Source: Bacilli bacterium | Lineage (GTDB): Bacteria; Bacillota_I; Bacilli_A; RF39; UBA660 | Assembly: GCA_017470045.1 (NCBI GenBank) | Contig: JAFUFG010000001.1 | Span: forward strand, 1-64,000 | DNA length: 64,000 bases | Direction of reading: 5' to 3' | Shown: positions 32,563-39,767 of the stretch, in pieces | How the letters are laid out: the number at the start of each line of letters is the position of its first letter | Position numbering within the stretch: the first letter of the stretch is position 1 | The notes under the pieces: generated by a model | Database searches by the model: none | What the model saw: only the letters and a program-made list of their open reading frames with translations | What the model was told of the DNA's origin: nothing | Position numbers and translations under genes: made by a program

Positions 32563-32794
32563 TTCTAACGGTAAGTTAGTCAAATCTATTGATTATACTT
32601 CTAGTGAAGGAATTACAAGACTTACAAAACAATTATCTGTTCATGGATATCGGTTTAATAAACTTGGGTATTATGAGAACAAAAATAATACGAAAGTATA
32701 TATTGATATGACAGATAGATATTGTTTTGAGAAGAAGTATAATGAAGAAGAATATCCGTTTAATAAATTATGTGGAGAATTAAGAAAATTATAA
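32543..32794 (+). CDS. Small unknown protein
   Basis: 83 residues (MHVMAIDSNGKLVKSIDYTSSEGITRLTKQLSVHGYRFNKLGYYENKNNTKVYIDMTDRYCFEKKYNEEEYPFNKLCGELRKL). Looks like a small beta/alpha domain. TTGGAGG lies 11 bases before the ATG. Last gene of the three-gene plus-strand unit, followed by a terminator. Confidence 0.65.
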   Translation: MHVMAIDSNGKLVKSIDYTSSEGITRLTKQLSVHGYRFNKLGYYENKNNTKVYIDMTDRYCFEKKYNEEEYPFNKLCGELRKL

Positions 32795-32799
32795 TATGC

Positions 32800-32848
32800 A
32801 AAAGAAAGGGCCCGCTACCGATATCGGTAGGGGCGGCTCTTTCTTTTT
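32800..32848 (+). terminator. Long GC-rich hairpin terminator
   Basis: Outer arm AAAGAAAG / CTTTCTTT, inner arm TACCGA / TCGGTA around the centre, and an imperfect GC-rich middle, followed by TTTTT. Downstream of the three-gene unit. Confidence 0.75.
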
Positions 32849-32859
32849 AAGGAGAAATC

Positions 32860-32985
32860 ATGACATCACAAGAAATCGTGCCAACCCAGATTTCTTTTTT
32901 ATTTTTATGTTCATTATTTCAGGTTATCTGTATTCTTAAGATTTGTCCATTCAATACCAAGAATCTCTTTACACTTTCTAGATAA
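32860..32985 (+). CDS. Possible short hydrophobic peptide overlapping the beta gene end
   Basis: 41 codons: MTSQEIVPTQISFLFLCSLF then QVICILKICPFNTKNLFTLSR. A well-placed AAGGAGA lies 5 bases before the ATG and there is one hydrophobic segment. But the last 72 bases are antisense to the 3' end of the polymerase beta gene and the frame lies after a terminator, so it may be chance. Confidence 0.25.
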   Translation: MTSQEIVPTQISFLFLCSLFQVICILKICPFNTKNLFTLSR

Positions 32986-35900
32986 TTCTAATATAACTTT
33001 AGTAAGTGCTCCAGCAGTCATTACAGAACCAACCATACGAGCATTAACAGCAGAAGTTGTAAGCAATGCATCTATAGGTTCATTAGGTCTAAAGTCCGTA
33101 TAGGGTTCATCACCACTAGGAATAATATCTTTTATAACACCTTTAACTGCTGTGTTATATACCATCTTATCACCAACGCCCATGATATCTGTGCATTTGA
33201 TATAGAAGCAGAACATTACACCTTTTTCCAGATTCTTCAACTTGCCCTCTTGTTTAGACATTTCTACTGGTTCCATAATAGATTCTATTTCAATCTTATC
33301 TACACCAGATTTTATTAACTTATCTTTTTGGGCTTTAATAGTATTATCATATTCTTTTACTATTTTCTTAATAGAGGAAGACATATCATTGTATTCACAA
33401 GTCCTATAAATCTTGATATCTTGTATTACACCAGTAAGTTTAGATCTAATTTGAATACGTCCAAAATCATTTGCTATCTGCATAGTCTCATCATCAGAGA
33501 TATTCTTTAAAAGAACATTTGCTTCTTTTTCATCAAATGCGTTTTGGAACACCATTAACGGTTCCCCTTCTTGTATTTCTTGTCCTTTTTTAGCAATATA
33601 AAATACGTTAGACTCAGCAGCAATAGAACAATCTTTTTCTACGCAATAATAAGTTGTAAGAGCATCAGCTAATCGTTCATCAATAATAGACGAATCTTCG
33701 TATGCTTCGTCAGTGGTCATTATAGCAACTTTAGCAAGAGTTCCAATATTATAAGAAAGAATATTGTCTTTCTTTTCAGTACCAATAGCTTTGGAGAATG
33801 ATGTAGGATCGTATGCAAGTATATCATTATACTTTAATACATCACCTTTTTTTACCATTGGTTTTAAATGAAGAGTTACGAAGAACCCACCATCTGAATT
33901 CTTCATAGTTTGATCTTGCAAGTTAACTAAATGCCTAGACTTCTTATTATTTTCATCTATTTCTTCATATACTATAAAGTCTTCATCTACAGATATAACT
34001 CTACCTTTTTTACCAGTAAATTTATAAGTAAAGAGATTAGATGTGAAGTAAGGTAATGCTTCATCCATACCATAAGTTAAAAGATTGGGAGAACTAGACT
34101 TGACTCTCATCTGATGAGATTTAGTCTGAATAAATCCCATTGCGGTTCTAATAGGATCATCATGCGTAACTGTATAAGGAGCTAATGCTTCATATACAGA
34201 CATAGTATTCAATGTCTCTAAATCTTCTGTAGAAGACTGTCTTAATAATCCTCTTGTATTTTCTATTGTAGCATTAACTGTAGCCTGTCTAGAAACACCT
34301 ACGGTACTAGCAAAACCAGTAGAAGTAGAAAGTACACCCATCATAGAATCATTATAAATACGTTTATCAAGAGTATATGCTCTATCAGCATTCATACCAG
34401 ATAATCCTTTAAATGACATAGTATTCATAGATTCTGCTTCTAAGATAGGATTATTTACAGAAAAGTCTGCAAAACCAGGATCTTTCATAAGAGCATCTAT
34501 AACAGCAGATTTCTTGATTGTAAATTTAACACCTTTACCAGTACGTTTACTTTTAGTAGCGTATTCTCCATAAGATTTACACATCTCTTGATACAAATAC
34601 CCAGCAACTACTTCATTAGTTCTAATACGATTACCAGAGATATCAGAATGCTTATTATAATGAGTATCAGCAAGTAATCCGCTAGCATATCCTAACGCTT
34701 CTACAAAGTCATACGGTAATTTATACTTTTTACAAATATCAATACTCATTGGATCGAACATGCAATCATAGAAGTTATCTAAACCGTCAGCTTTAATTCT
34801 TCCACCAAAATTGTCTAATTGATCTAACCACATATTCTTTTTATTGATTTCTTTAATAGAATAATCAGAAAGATCACATTTACACAATCCAGACATAAGT
34901 AAACTGTCTTCTGGTTTAGCATCATTATAAATCAGATAACCATCTGAGAATTTAATATACGATTCATCATTAGTAATCTTAGGTCTAGTCTCAGAAAATC
35001 TGTATCTAATATGAGCTTTATTCATAGCTTTTTGTAATCCTTCACAATAAGCCATTAATACAATTACAGGTATCTTAGTAGTCATAATATTGGCTTCTGA
35101 ATAAGAAAGTTTGTCAGAAGGAGTTGATTTATCGTATAATTCAGCAAATGGTTTATCTTTAGAAGCAATAAAGTTGCCGATATCAAATGCTACATTTTCT
35201 TTACCAAAGATTATAGGTTTCTTAGTAGTATTATCCCAACCAACACATATATCGGTCATATCATTATATTTGATATGAGGCTGCTTTTCGAGTAAATCAA
35301 AATTCTTATTATAATCAAAAGATATATAAGATCCATCTTTCATATTAATTCTAGTATATAATCCAGCTAAGTCTCTAAATTCTATAGGAAGTTCATATTT
35401 AGAGCATATAAAACTATTATCCCCTTCATATACTTCTACCTTAGTATCAGGAATTAAATCTAATTTACCAAGAACTTTAGTAAGCTTAGATACACCTTTC
35501 GTAGATTTACTACCATTAGATGGATTGATTCTATATATAAATATCTTTCTATAAGATGTAACAACCTGAGCAGTATCCTCTTCTGCCTTAATAATAGGAA
35601 TGAGCATTAACTGACCATTAATTGTTTTAGTATTCCCACGTAACTTCATAAATCTACTATTAATAAATTTAGGAATCTCTAATTCGATATTAGATCTTAC
35701 ACCATTGATATCTTCAAATGTAACTTTAAGCAGATAAATATAGTCTTCAAATGTACTAGCGTCATCCATAGATATTTTTACTACAGATAACGGTCTAGAC
35801 TTATATCTAAAAGATTTCAATATAGCAAGGATATCTTCATTAATATCGTATTGCTTATTCATTTCAGGAGCTTTAATATTAGACCATTCTTCATTAATGT

Positions 35901-37173
35901 TTTTGATTGGAATCTTTTCGCTCTTTAAAGATCTATCTTTAGTATAGTACTCGTTTAATACAGTGCCAACTTTCTTACCATTAAATTCCGTATTATCAAA
36001 TTCTTTATCTAATTCATTCATTCTCTGAATTCTAGATTCAGATACTTTAGATACAGGTTCTTCGTTAAGATCAGCTACAATAGATTTAATCCATTCTTCA
36101 TCATTAGATTCAGCAGGAACTTTATCTGGTTCAGTATATACAGTTTCTTTAGATTTCTCTTCTTCTAATTTCTTTTCTTCAACTGTTTCTTCATCTTCAG
36201 GTGCTTCTTCTGCTTCACCAATTTCGTTAGCAATAAGTTTATTAGTAAGAATAATAAATTTATATAATTCTTTCATCGTGAAATTAGAGAAGTCCACTTT
36301 GAAATAAGCATTCTTAGAACAAATCAAGAACTCAATTCCATTCCAATAATCTGATATTACTTTCTTAGTCTTAACTAATCTGCCAATCATAGAAAATGGA
36401 TTGATATATTTTCTATAATCAAAGATCTGTTCTCCATCTTTCATCCACGCTTCTACAGGAATAATAACTGTACGTCTATTATATCCAGAATATCTTTTAT
36501 CTTCTATCATCTTAGTAACTAAATGATGGAAGATGTCTACCCCTTTATCTAGTTGATAAATATTTTTATCTAAGAAGAGATTAGTATAATAAGATAAGTC
36601 AACTATAAGATTCTTATTCTTATAAGTCTTTAAACTAGGATAAGTATATTTAATCCAGTCTACTTCAGACTTAACTTTCTTATAGATATTAGTTAATTCT
36701 TTTTGGTTCTTGATTCTATCATTATACAGCATCTGCCTAAATATCATTGGATAATTTTGTGTAGTACCAAAGTCTTCATTATAAATCAACTTCTCTACAG
36801 CTTCAGGATAATATAATTTAGCAGATAAATCGTTAGGTTTATTTATTTTCAAATAGATATTATTAATATGAGGATCAGATTCTCCACTAGCAGACTCAAT
36901 AACTGAATGAATAATTGAGTTATCATTATAGCGGTAACCTGATTCATCCATAATATACATAAATTCTTTTTCAGTATAATAACAACGGAAATAGTTTCCG
37001 TTGTTAATTAAGAAAGAATTGTTTTTTAAAAAAGAAATAGTATGATCGATTGAACTAGACAAAATAAATACCAGACTACCAGTCTGTTTATTCTTATCAA
37101 TAAGACTACTTGGAAATCTAAGTCCTGTCTTATATAATCGTAATGGTTTAAGTAATTCTAATTTTGTAGCCAT
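32914..37173 (-). CDS. DNA-directed RNA polymerase beta subunit (phage type, undivided)
   Basis: 1419 residues. The C-terminal part carries the clearest beta signatures: DIMGVGDKMVYNTAVKGVIK (bacterial GDKMANRHGNKGVIS), then PNEPIDALLTTSAVNARMVGSV (bacterial PVDIVLNPLGVPSRMNIGQ). Upstream, SFKGLSGMNADRAYTLDKRIYNDSMMGVLSTSTGFASTVGVSRQ aligns with the fork-loop/link region. An acidic low-complexity linker (EEAPEDEETVEEKKLEEEKSKE) lies near residue 320. In phiKZ-like phages beta is often split in two; here it is whole. With the two beta' polypeptides (1077-2273 and 3494-4738) it would form a phage RNA polymerase transcribing phage promoters. Start ATG preceded by AAAGGATAT. Confidence 0.92.
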   Translation of the reverse strand: MATKLELLKPLRLYKTGLRFPSSLIDKNKQTGSLVFILSSSIDHTISFLKNNSFLINNGNYFRCYYTEKEFMYIMDESGYRYNDNSIIHSVIESASGESDPHINNIYLKINKPNDLSAKLYYPEAVEKLIYNEDFGTTQNYPMIFRQMLYNDRIKNQKELTNIYKKVKSEVDWIKYTYPSLKTYKNKNLIVDLSYYTNLFLDKNIYQLDKGVDIFHHLVTKMIEDKRYSGYNRRTVIIPVEAWMKDGEQIFDYRKYINPFSMIGRLVKTKKVISDYWNGIEFLICSKNAYFKVDFSNFTMKELYKFIILTNKLIANEIGEAEEAPEDEETVEEKKLEEEKSKETVYTEPDKVPAESNDEEWIKSIVADLNEEPVSKVSESRIQRMNELDKEFDNTEFNGKKVGTVLNEYYTKDRSLKSEKIPIKNINEEWSNIKAPEMNKQYDINEDILAILKSFRYKSRPLSVVKISMDDASTFEDYIYLLKVTFEDINGVRSNIELEIPKFINSRFMKLRGNTKTINGQLMLIPIIKAEEDTAQVVTSYRKIFIYRINPSNGSKSTKGVSKLTKVLGKLDLIPDTKVEVYEGDNSFICSKYELPIEFRDLAGLYTRINMKDGSYISFDYNKNFDLLEKQPHIKYNDMTDICVGWDNTTKKPIIFGKENVAFDIGNFIASKDKPFAELYDKSTPSDKLSYSEANIMTTKIPVIVLMAYCEGLQKAMNKAHIRYRFSETRPKITNDESYIKFSDGYLIYNDAKPEDSLLMSGLCKCDLSDYSIKEINKKNMWLDQLDNFGGRIKADGLDNFYDCMFDPMSIDICKKYKLPYDFVEALGYASGLLADTHYNKHSDISGNRIRTNEVVAGYLYQEMCKSYGEYATKSKRTGKGVKFTIKKSAVIDALMKDPGFADFSVNNPILEAESMNTMSFKGLSGMNADRAYTLDKRIYNDSMMGVLSTSTGFASTVGVSRQATVNATIENTRGLLRQSSTEDLETLNTMSVYEALAPYTVTHDDPIRTAMGFIQTKSHQMRVKSSSPNLLTYGMDEALPYFTSNLFTYKFTGKKGRVISVDEDFIVYEEIDENNKKSRHLVNLQDQTMKNSDGGFFVTLHLKPMVKKGDVLKYNDILAYDPTSFSKAIGTEKKDNILSYNIGTLAKVAIMTTDEAYEDSSIIDERLADALTTYYCVEKDCSIAAESNVFYIAKKGQEIQEGEPLMVFQNAFDEKEANVLLKNISDDETMQIANDFGRIQIRSKLTGVIQDIKIYRTCEYNDMSSSIKKIVKEYDNTIKAQKDKLIKSGVDKIEIESIMEPVEMSKQEGKLKNLEKGVMFCFYIKCTDIMGVGDKMVYNTAVKGVIKDIIPSGDEPYTDFRPNEPIDALLTTSAVNARMVGSVMTAGALTKVILELSRKCKEILGIEWTNLKNTDNLK

Positions 37174-37321
37174 AATTTTGTATATCCTTTCTTATACAAG
37201 TATACACTAAATAATTATTAAAGTGTTTTGAGGAATACTAAATTATCGAGAACTGTGTTAAAAGTTATATTTCAATTAACTTAGATAGTAATAAGAACCC
37301 AAATCAAGGAGAGTGGTTTAT

Positions 37322-37504
37322 TTGAATGATCATAAAAATATTATGTCTAAGCAAAAATTTTTAGACATAGTTAAAGGATATAATAGAGAAGAATTCAGGG
37401 AGTATCTTTATAGAGATATAAATAAAAAACGTAAGCTTTTAGTCATCGCTATTAAAGTTGATGATGAAGATAAAGACCATTATTTATCACTATTAAATTC
37501 ATAA
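37322..37504 (+). CDS. Small basic protein
   Basis: 60 residues. The TTG at 37322 fits the AAGGAGAG site 9 bases upstream, giving MNDHKNIMSKQKFLDIVKGY...; an in-frame GTG at 37313 overlaps that site and is less likely. The protein is helical and charged (NREEFREYLYRDINKKRKLLVIAIKVDDEDKDHYLSLLNS). No family recognised. Start of a plus-strand pair with the next gene, with a TTAGATAG-type sequence about 40 bases upstream. Confidence 0.6.
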   Translation: MNDHKNIMSKQKFLDIVKGYNREEFREYLYRDINKKRKLLVIAIKVDDEDKDHYLSLLNS

Positions 37505-37525
37505 ATTCTAAGGAGGAAAAGTATA

Positions 37526-38050
37526 ATGGAAAAAGTAGATGAGTTGTTAGCTGTTATCAATAAGGAGGCAGGTACTTGTACCGCATCAAAAAAAGATGAA
37601 CTTCGTGTAATGAAAGCCTTGATGAATGATACTTCTTATGAAGTAGACGTTTATGGTAATGAAGGTAAAGAAGGAACTATTAATCCGTCCAAAACTCTAC
37701 GTTCTTTTTGTGCATCTGTATTAACAGGAGCAGCGCACATTCCTTCAGTTGAAGCAGAGCATTTAATGAGTCAGTATGAATTCAAAAAATCTGAAGCCGA
37801 AAAGATCTCTGACTTCAGTAAAGAGTTTGTTAATACGTATCTTCATTCTGGAAGGAAGTTACCTTTAGGTGGACGAGAAAAATCTAATGTTTCTCTTGCA
37901 TTAAAAGTAGTGCCTCCTGGAGAACGTTCTTATCCTAAGTCTATTGGTGTAGATAAACAGGGTAATAAGATTTATGCTTCTGCAAAAACTTATGTAAAAA
38001 GTTTTGAATCCGTTAAAGTATTTGCTAGTGCTCCTAATTGGGTAAAATAA
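37526..38050 (+). CDS. Unknown protein
   Basis: 174 residues (MEKVDELLAVINKEAGTCTASKKDELRVMKALMNDTSYEVDVYGNEG...). The middle is helical (SKTLRSFCASVLTGAAHIPSVEAEHLMSQYEFKKSEAEKISDFSKEF), followed by a basic, conserved-looking tail (GRKLPLGGREKSNVSLALKVVPPGERSYPK). The last part has a short beta hairpin. The arrangement recalls small phage DNA-associated or host-takeover proteins, but nothing is diagnostic. It has a strong AAGGAGG site and a terminator 3 bases after the stop, suggesting high expression. Confidence 0.72.
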   Translation: MEKVDELLAVINKEAGTCTASKKDELRVMKALMNDTSYEVDVYGNEGKEGTINPSKTLRSFCASVLTGAAHIPSVEAEHLMSQYEFKKSEAEKISDFSKEFVNTYLHSGRKLPLGGREKSNVSLALKVVPPGERSYPKSIGVDKQGNKIYASAKTYVKSFESVKVFASAPNWVK

Positions 38051-38053
38051 TAT

Positions 38054-38078
38054 AAGAGTAGGCTTTACGCCTACTCTT
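38054..38078 (+). terminator. Hairpin terminator
   Basis: AAGAGTAGGC-TTTAC-GCCTACTCTT followed by TTAATTTTCTTTTT. Confidence 0.85.
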
Positions 38079-38091
38079 TAATTTTCTTTTT

Positions 38092-38112
38092 AATTATATA
38101 TTATATAATTGA
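38092..38112 (+). promoter_or_regulatory. Identical palindromic leader/promoter, copy 2
   Basis: All 21 bases match the copy at 31165-31185. Followed by AAGGAG and the start of a membrane micropeptide. Confidence 0.5.
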
Positions 38113-38126
38113 AAGGAGATGTAAAT

Positions 38127-38204
38127 ATGAAAAAATATATTAATTATATTATAGCAATATTATTAACATTGATTTTAATAAAATTACTTGTGCGATATTT
38201 TTAG
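38127..38204 (+). CDS. Membrane micropeptide (25 aa)
   Basis: MKKYINYIIAILLTLILIKL then LVRYF. One hydrophobic helix with positive ends. GAAAGGAG lies 7 bases upstream, and the next gene's AGGAGG starts in its stop codon. Translation is likely because of the regular spacing. Unknown function. Confidence 0.55.
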   Translation: MKKYINYIIAILLTLILIKLLVRYF

Positions 38205-38212
38205 GAGGAAAT

Positions 38213-38365
38213 ATGAGTATTAATAAGTACATATATATTATATCTGTATTAATAGGAATTATATGTATTTACGATTCGTGCATTAATAAAAATTTAAAAG
38301 ATTTTGTTATTGGTATTATAATTTTAAATTTATCATATAAGATTATGTATCACCCAAAGGATTAA
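38213..38365 (+). CDS. Small membrane protein (50 aa, two helices)
   Basis: Two hydrophobic stretches (YIYIISVLIGIICIY and FVIGIIILNLSYKIMY) around a short polar loop (DSCINKNLKD). AGGAGG is 5 bases before the ATG. The last codons (CACCCAAAGGAT TAA) form the left arm of the terminator hairpin. Probably translated together with the preceding micropeptide. Confidence 0.6.
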   Translation: MSINKYIYIISVLIGIICIYDSCINKNLKDFVIGIIILNLSYKIMYHPKD

Positions 38366-38375
38366 CCTTTGGGTG
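38351..38375 (+). terminator. Hairpin terminator overlapping the gene end
   Basis: CACCCAAAGG-ATTAA-CCTTTGGGTG followed by AATATTTT; the stop codon lies in the loop. Confidence 0.85.
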
Positions 38376-38396
38376 AATATTTTAAAGAGTCCTTCG
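38376..38396. repeat. Left copy of a 21-bp inverted repeat flanking a gene
   Basis: Starts AATATTTTAAAGAG and ends CCTTCG. Its exact reverse complement is at 38908-38928, 511 bases away. The pair brackets the minus-strand gene at 38404-38877. Confidence 0.8.
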
Positions 38397-38403
38397 TATA
38401 TTT

Positions 38404-38877
38404 TTAAAGCATCTTATTTTTTAGTGTATTAGCTAAAATTGTTAGATCTTTATGAATTCTTTTAACATCTACAAATCCATTTCTATTATTTATATAAACT
38501 GTTAATAATATAACTGCTAATGTTTTTATACCTTCATTTGTTACCATAGATGATAATTTTTCAGAAATAAAACAGTTATATATAAATTCTATAATGGATT
38601 GTAATTCTATATAGTCTAATGCTAATCTTGTACTAGCATCGATTATATTACTAATATCTCTATCGGATGGGGTAATAACATCTTTTAAATCTGAACTTCT
38701 TAATTTACTCAATATTTTATTTTTATATTTCCTTATTTTTTCTTCTCTTATATTTTTATAAGGATCGTGAGAATTGTTAAGAAATTCTTCGTAAGTTCTT
38801 TTAGCTTCAAAATAAATATTTAATTGATTTATATTTTGTTTATATTCTTCTAACATAATTGTAAGGTTAGAATCCAT
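38404..38877 (-). CDS. Unknown protein bracketed by inverted repeats
   Basis: 157 residues (MDSNLTIMLEEYKQNINQLN...). Mostly helical and basic: EEKIRKYKNKILSKLRSSDLKDVI, then DISNIIDASTRLALDYIELQSIIEFIYNCFIS. No recognised domain. I chose ATG at 38877, which has AGGAGG 9 bases upstream; a longer in-frame version would run through two palindromic terminators and is rejected. Its 5' leader contains an AAAGAGT...ACTCTTT hairpin next to the ribosome binding site. The 21-bp inverted repeat puts complementary sequences at the two ends of the transcript. Confidence 0.68.
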   Translation of the reverse strand: MDSNLTIMLEEYKQNINQLNIYFEAKRTYEEFLNNSHDPYKNIREEKIRKYKNKILSKLRSSDLKDVITPSDRDISNIIDASTRLALDYIELQSIIEFIYNCFISEKLSSMVTNEGIKTLAVILLTVYINNRNGFVDVKRIHKDLTILANTLKNKML

Positions 38878-38907
38878 TAGGTTTAACCTCCTTTTAAAGA
38901 GTATTTG

Positions 38908-38928
38908 CGAAGGACTCTTTAAAATATT
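38908..38928. repeat. Right copy of the 21-bp inverted repeat
   Basis: Reverse complement of 38376-38396, lying in the 5' leader region of the minus-strand gene. Part of it also pairs locally with CTTTTAAAGAGTATTT nearer the ribosome binding site. Confidence 0.8.
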
Positions 38929-38934
38929 GTTATA

Positions 38935-38962
38935 ATTTGGAGATCGATATCGATCTCCAAAT
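38935..38962. terminator. Perfect 28-nt palindrome centred on GATATC
   Basis: ATTTGGAGATCGAT plus complement, upstream (minus) of the 157-residue gene. Confidence 0.7.
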
Positions 38963-38994
38963 ATATCTTTTTGTATAAAAAAAAATAATATATA

Positions 38995-39024
38995 ATATCC
39001 GATAGCCATATGGCTATCGGATAT
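38995..39024. terminator. Perfect 30-nt palindrome centred on CATATG
   Basis: ATATCCGATAGCCAT plus complement followed on plus by TTTTTTA; 3 bases past the stop of the minus-strand gene at 39028. Confidence 0.8.
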
Positions 39025-39027
39025 TTT

Positions 39028-39303
39028 TTACATTTTTTGTATATTTGTAGATACAGATCCAATTTTAGATGTAGCTAATGACTTCATATGTAGACGAAGA
39101 TTATTCATCATCTGAATAATGAAGTCCCTATTCTCGTCTGTAATATCAATATACGCTTCATTACTATTAGTTTCATTCATAAACCCAATTTTATCCAACT
39201 GTTTATCTTTAATACAACTAATAATATCAGTAATATTTTGTACGGCTTCCATACAATCAGAAGCTTCATTTAGTATTTCTTTATTGCTTTCTACTTGAGT
39301 CAT
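39028..39303 (-). CDS. Small unknown protein
   Basis: 91 residues (MTQVESNKEILNEASDCMEAVQNITDIISCIKDKQLDKIGFMNETNSNEAYIDITDENRDFIIQMMNNLRLHMKSLATSKIGSVSTNIQKM). Helical, with the last third resembling a short amphipathic helix. Start overlaps the stop of the upstream gene by four bases (ATGA). No function recognised. Confidence 0.7.
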   Translation of the reverse strand: MTQVESNKEILNEASDCMEAVQNITDIISCIKDKQLDKIGFMNETNSNEAYIDITDENRDFIIQMMNNLRLHMKSLATSKIGSVSTNIQKM

Positions 39304-39614
39304 AATGGATTACCTCCTAGATTAAGGAAAATAGAAATATCTTCATGTACTCCATCTTCGTATGTCATTATATATACGATATATGGAGGTGTAATATCAT
39401 CACCATCGGTCTTTCTATTAATACGTACGCGAATATTATTCTTTGATAATTCTTCTACCATACCAATAGTAGGACTTATAATTCCTGCTTCATTGGTAAA
39501 TAATTTTGTTGCGTATTTGTAAAGAAGAATAATAATCGCTTCCCTAATTTCTGAATCTGTTATCCTGTTAAACATTTCAAATAAATACACTAAATCTTTT
39601 ACACTTTCATTCAT
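39300..39614 (-). CDS. Small unknown protein
   Basis: 104 residues (MNESVKDLVYLFEMFNRITDSEIREAIIILLYKYATKLFTNEAGIISPTIGMVEEL...). An N-terminal helical half is followed by a beta half (IRVRINRKTDGDDITPPYIVYIMTYEDGVHEDISIFL). No family recognised. AGGAGGC is 8 bases before the ATG; a TTAGATATTATA promoter motif lies ~50 bases upstream. Confidence 0.7.
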   Translation of the reverse strand: MNESVKDLVYLFEMFNRITDSEIREAIIILLYKYATKLFTNEAGIISPTIGMVEELSKNNIRVRINRKTDGDDITPPYIVYIMTYEDGVHEDISIFLNLGGNPL

Positions 39615-39660
39615 ATTTTTGCCTCCTATATTATATAATATTGATAGATAACTATCATGT

Positions 39661-39675
39661 ATATAATATCTAATT
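39661..39675 (-). promoter_or_regulatory. Putative TTAGATA-class promoter
   Basis: The minus strand reads AATTAGATATTATAT. The downstream ACATGAT is also found with a related TATATTATA sequence at about 56707-56725. Confidence 0.5.
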
Positions 39676-39707
39676 CAATCTATTTTAACTAGTTCTGGTA
39701 AGTTCAG

Positions 39708-39723
39708 ACATATAAGTAATCTC
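39708..39723 (+). promoter_or_regulatory. Putative late promoter of the tape measure gene
   Basis: ACATATAAGTAATCTC, one mismatch from the ACATATTAGTAATCT of the minus-strand tail genes. It is preceded at 39690-39700 by TAGTTCTGGTA, also shared with the site at 13686. Confidence 0.55.
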
Positions 39724-39767
39724 AACATTTAATTATTTTTATTTAGAAAAGGAGGTATATATAAGTT

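Noticed and set aside
38878..39009. N-terminal extension MAIGYYILFFF... of the 157-residue protein
   Set aside because: It would be encoded across two palindromic terminators; the ATG at 38877 has an AGGAGG site at ideal spacing.
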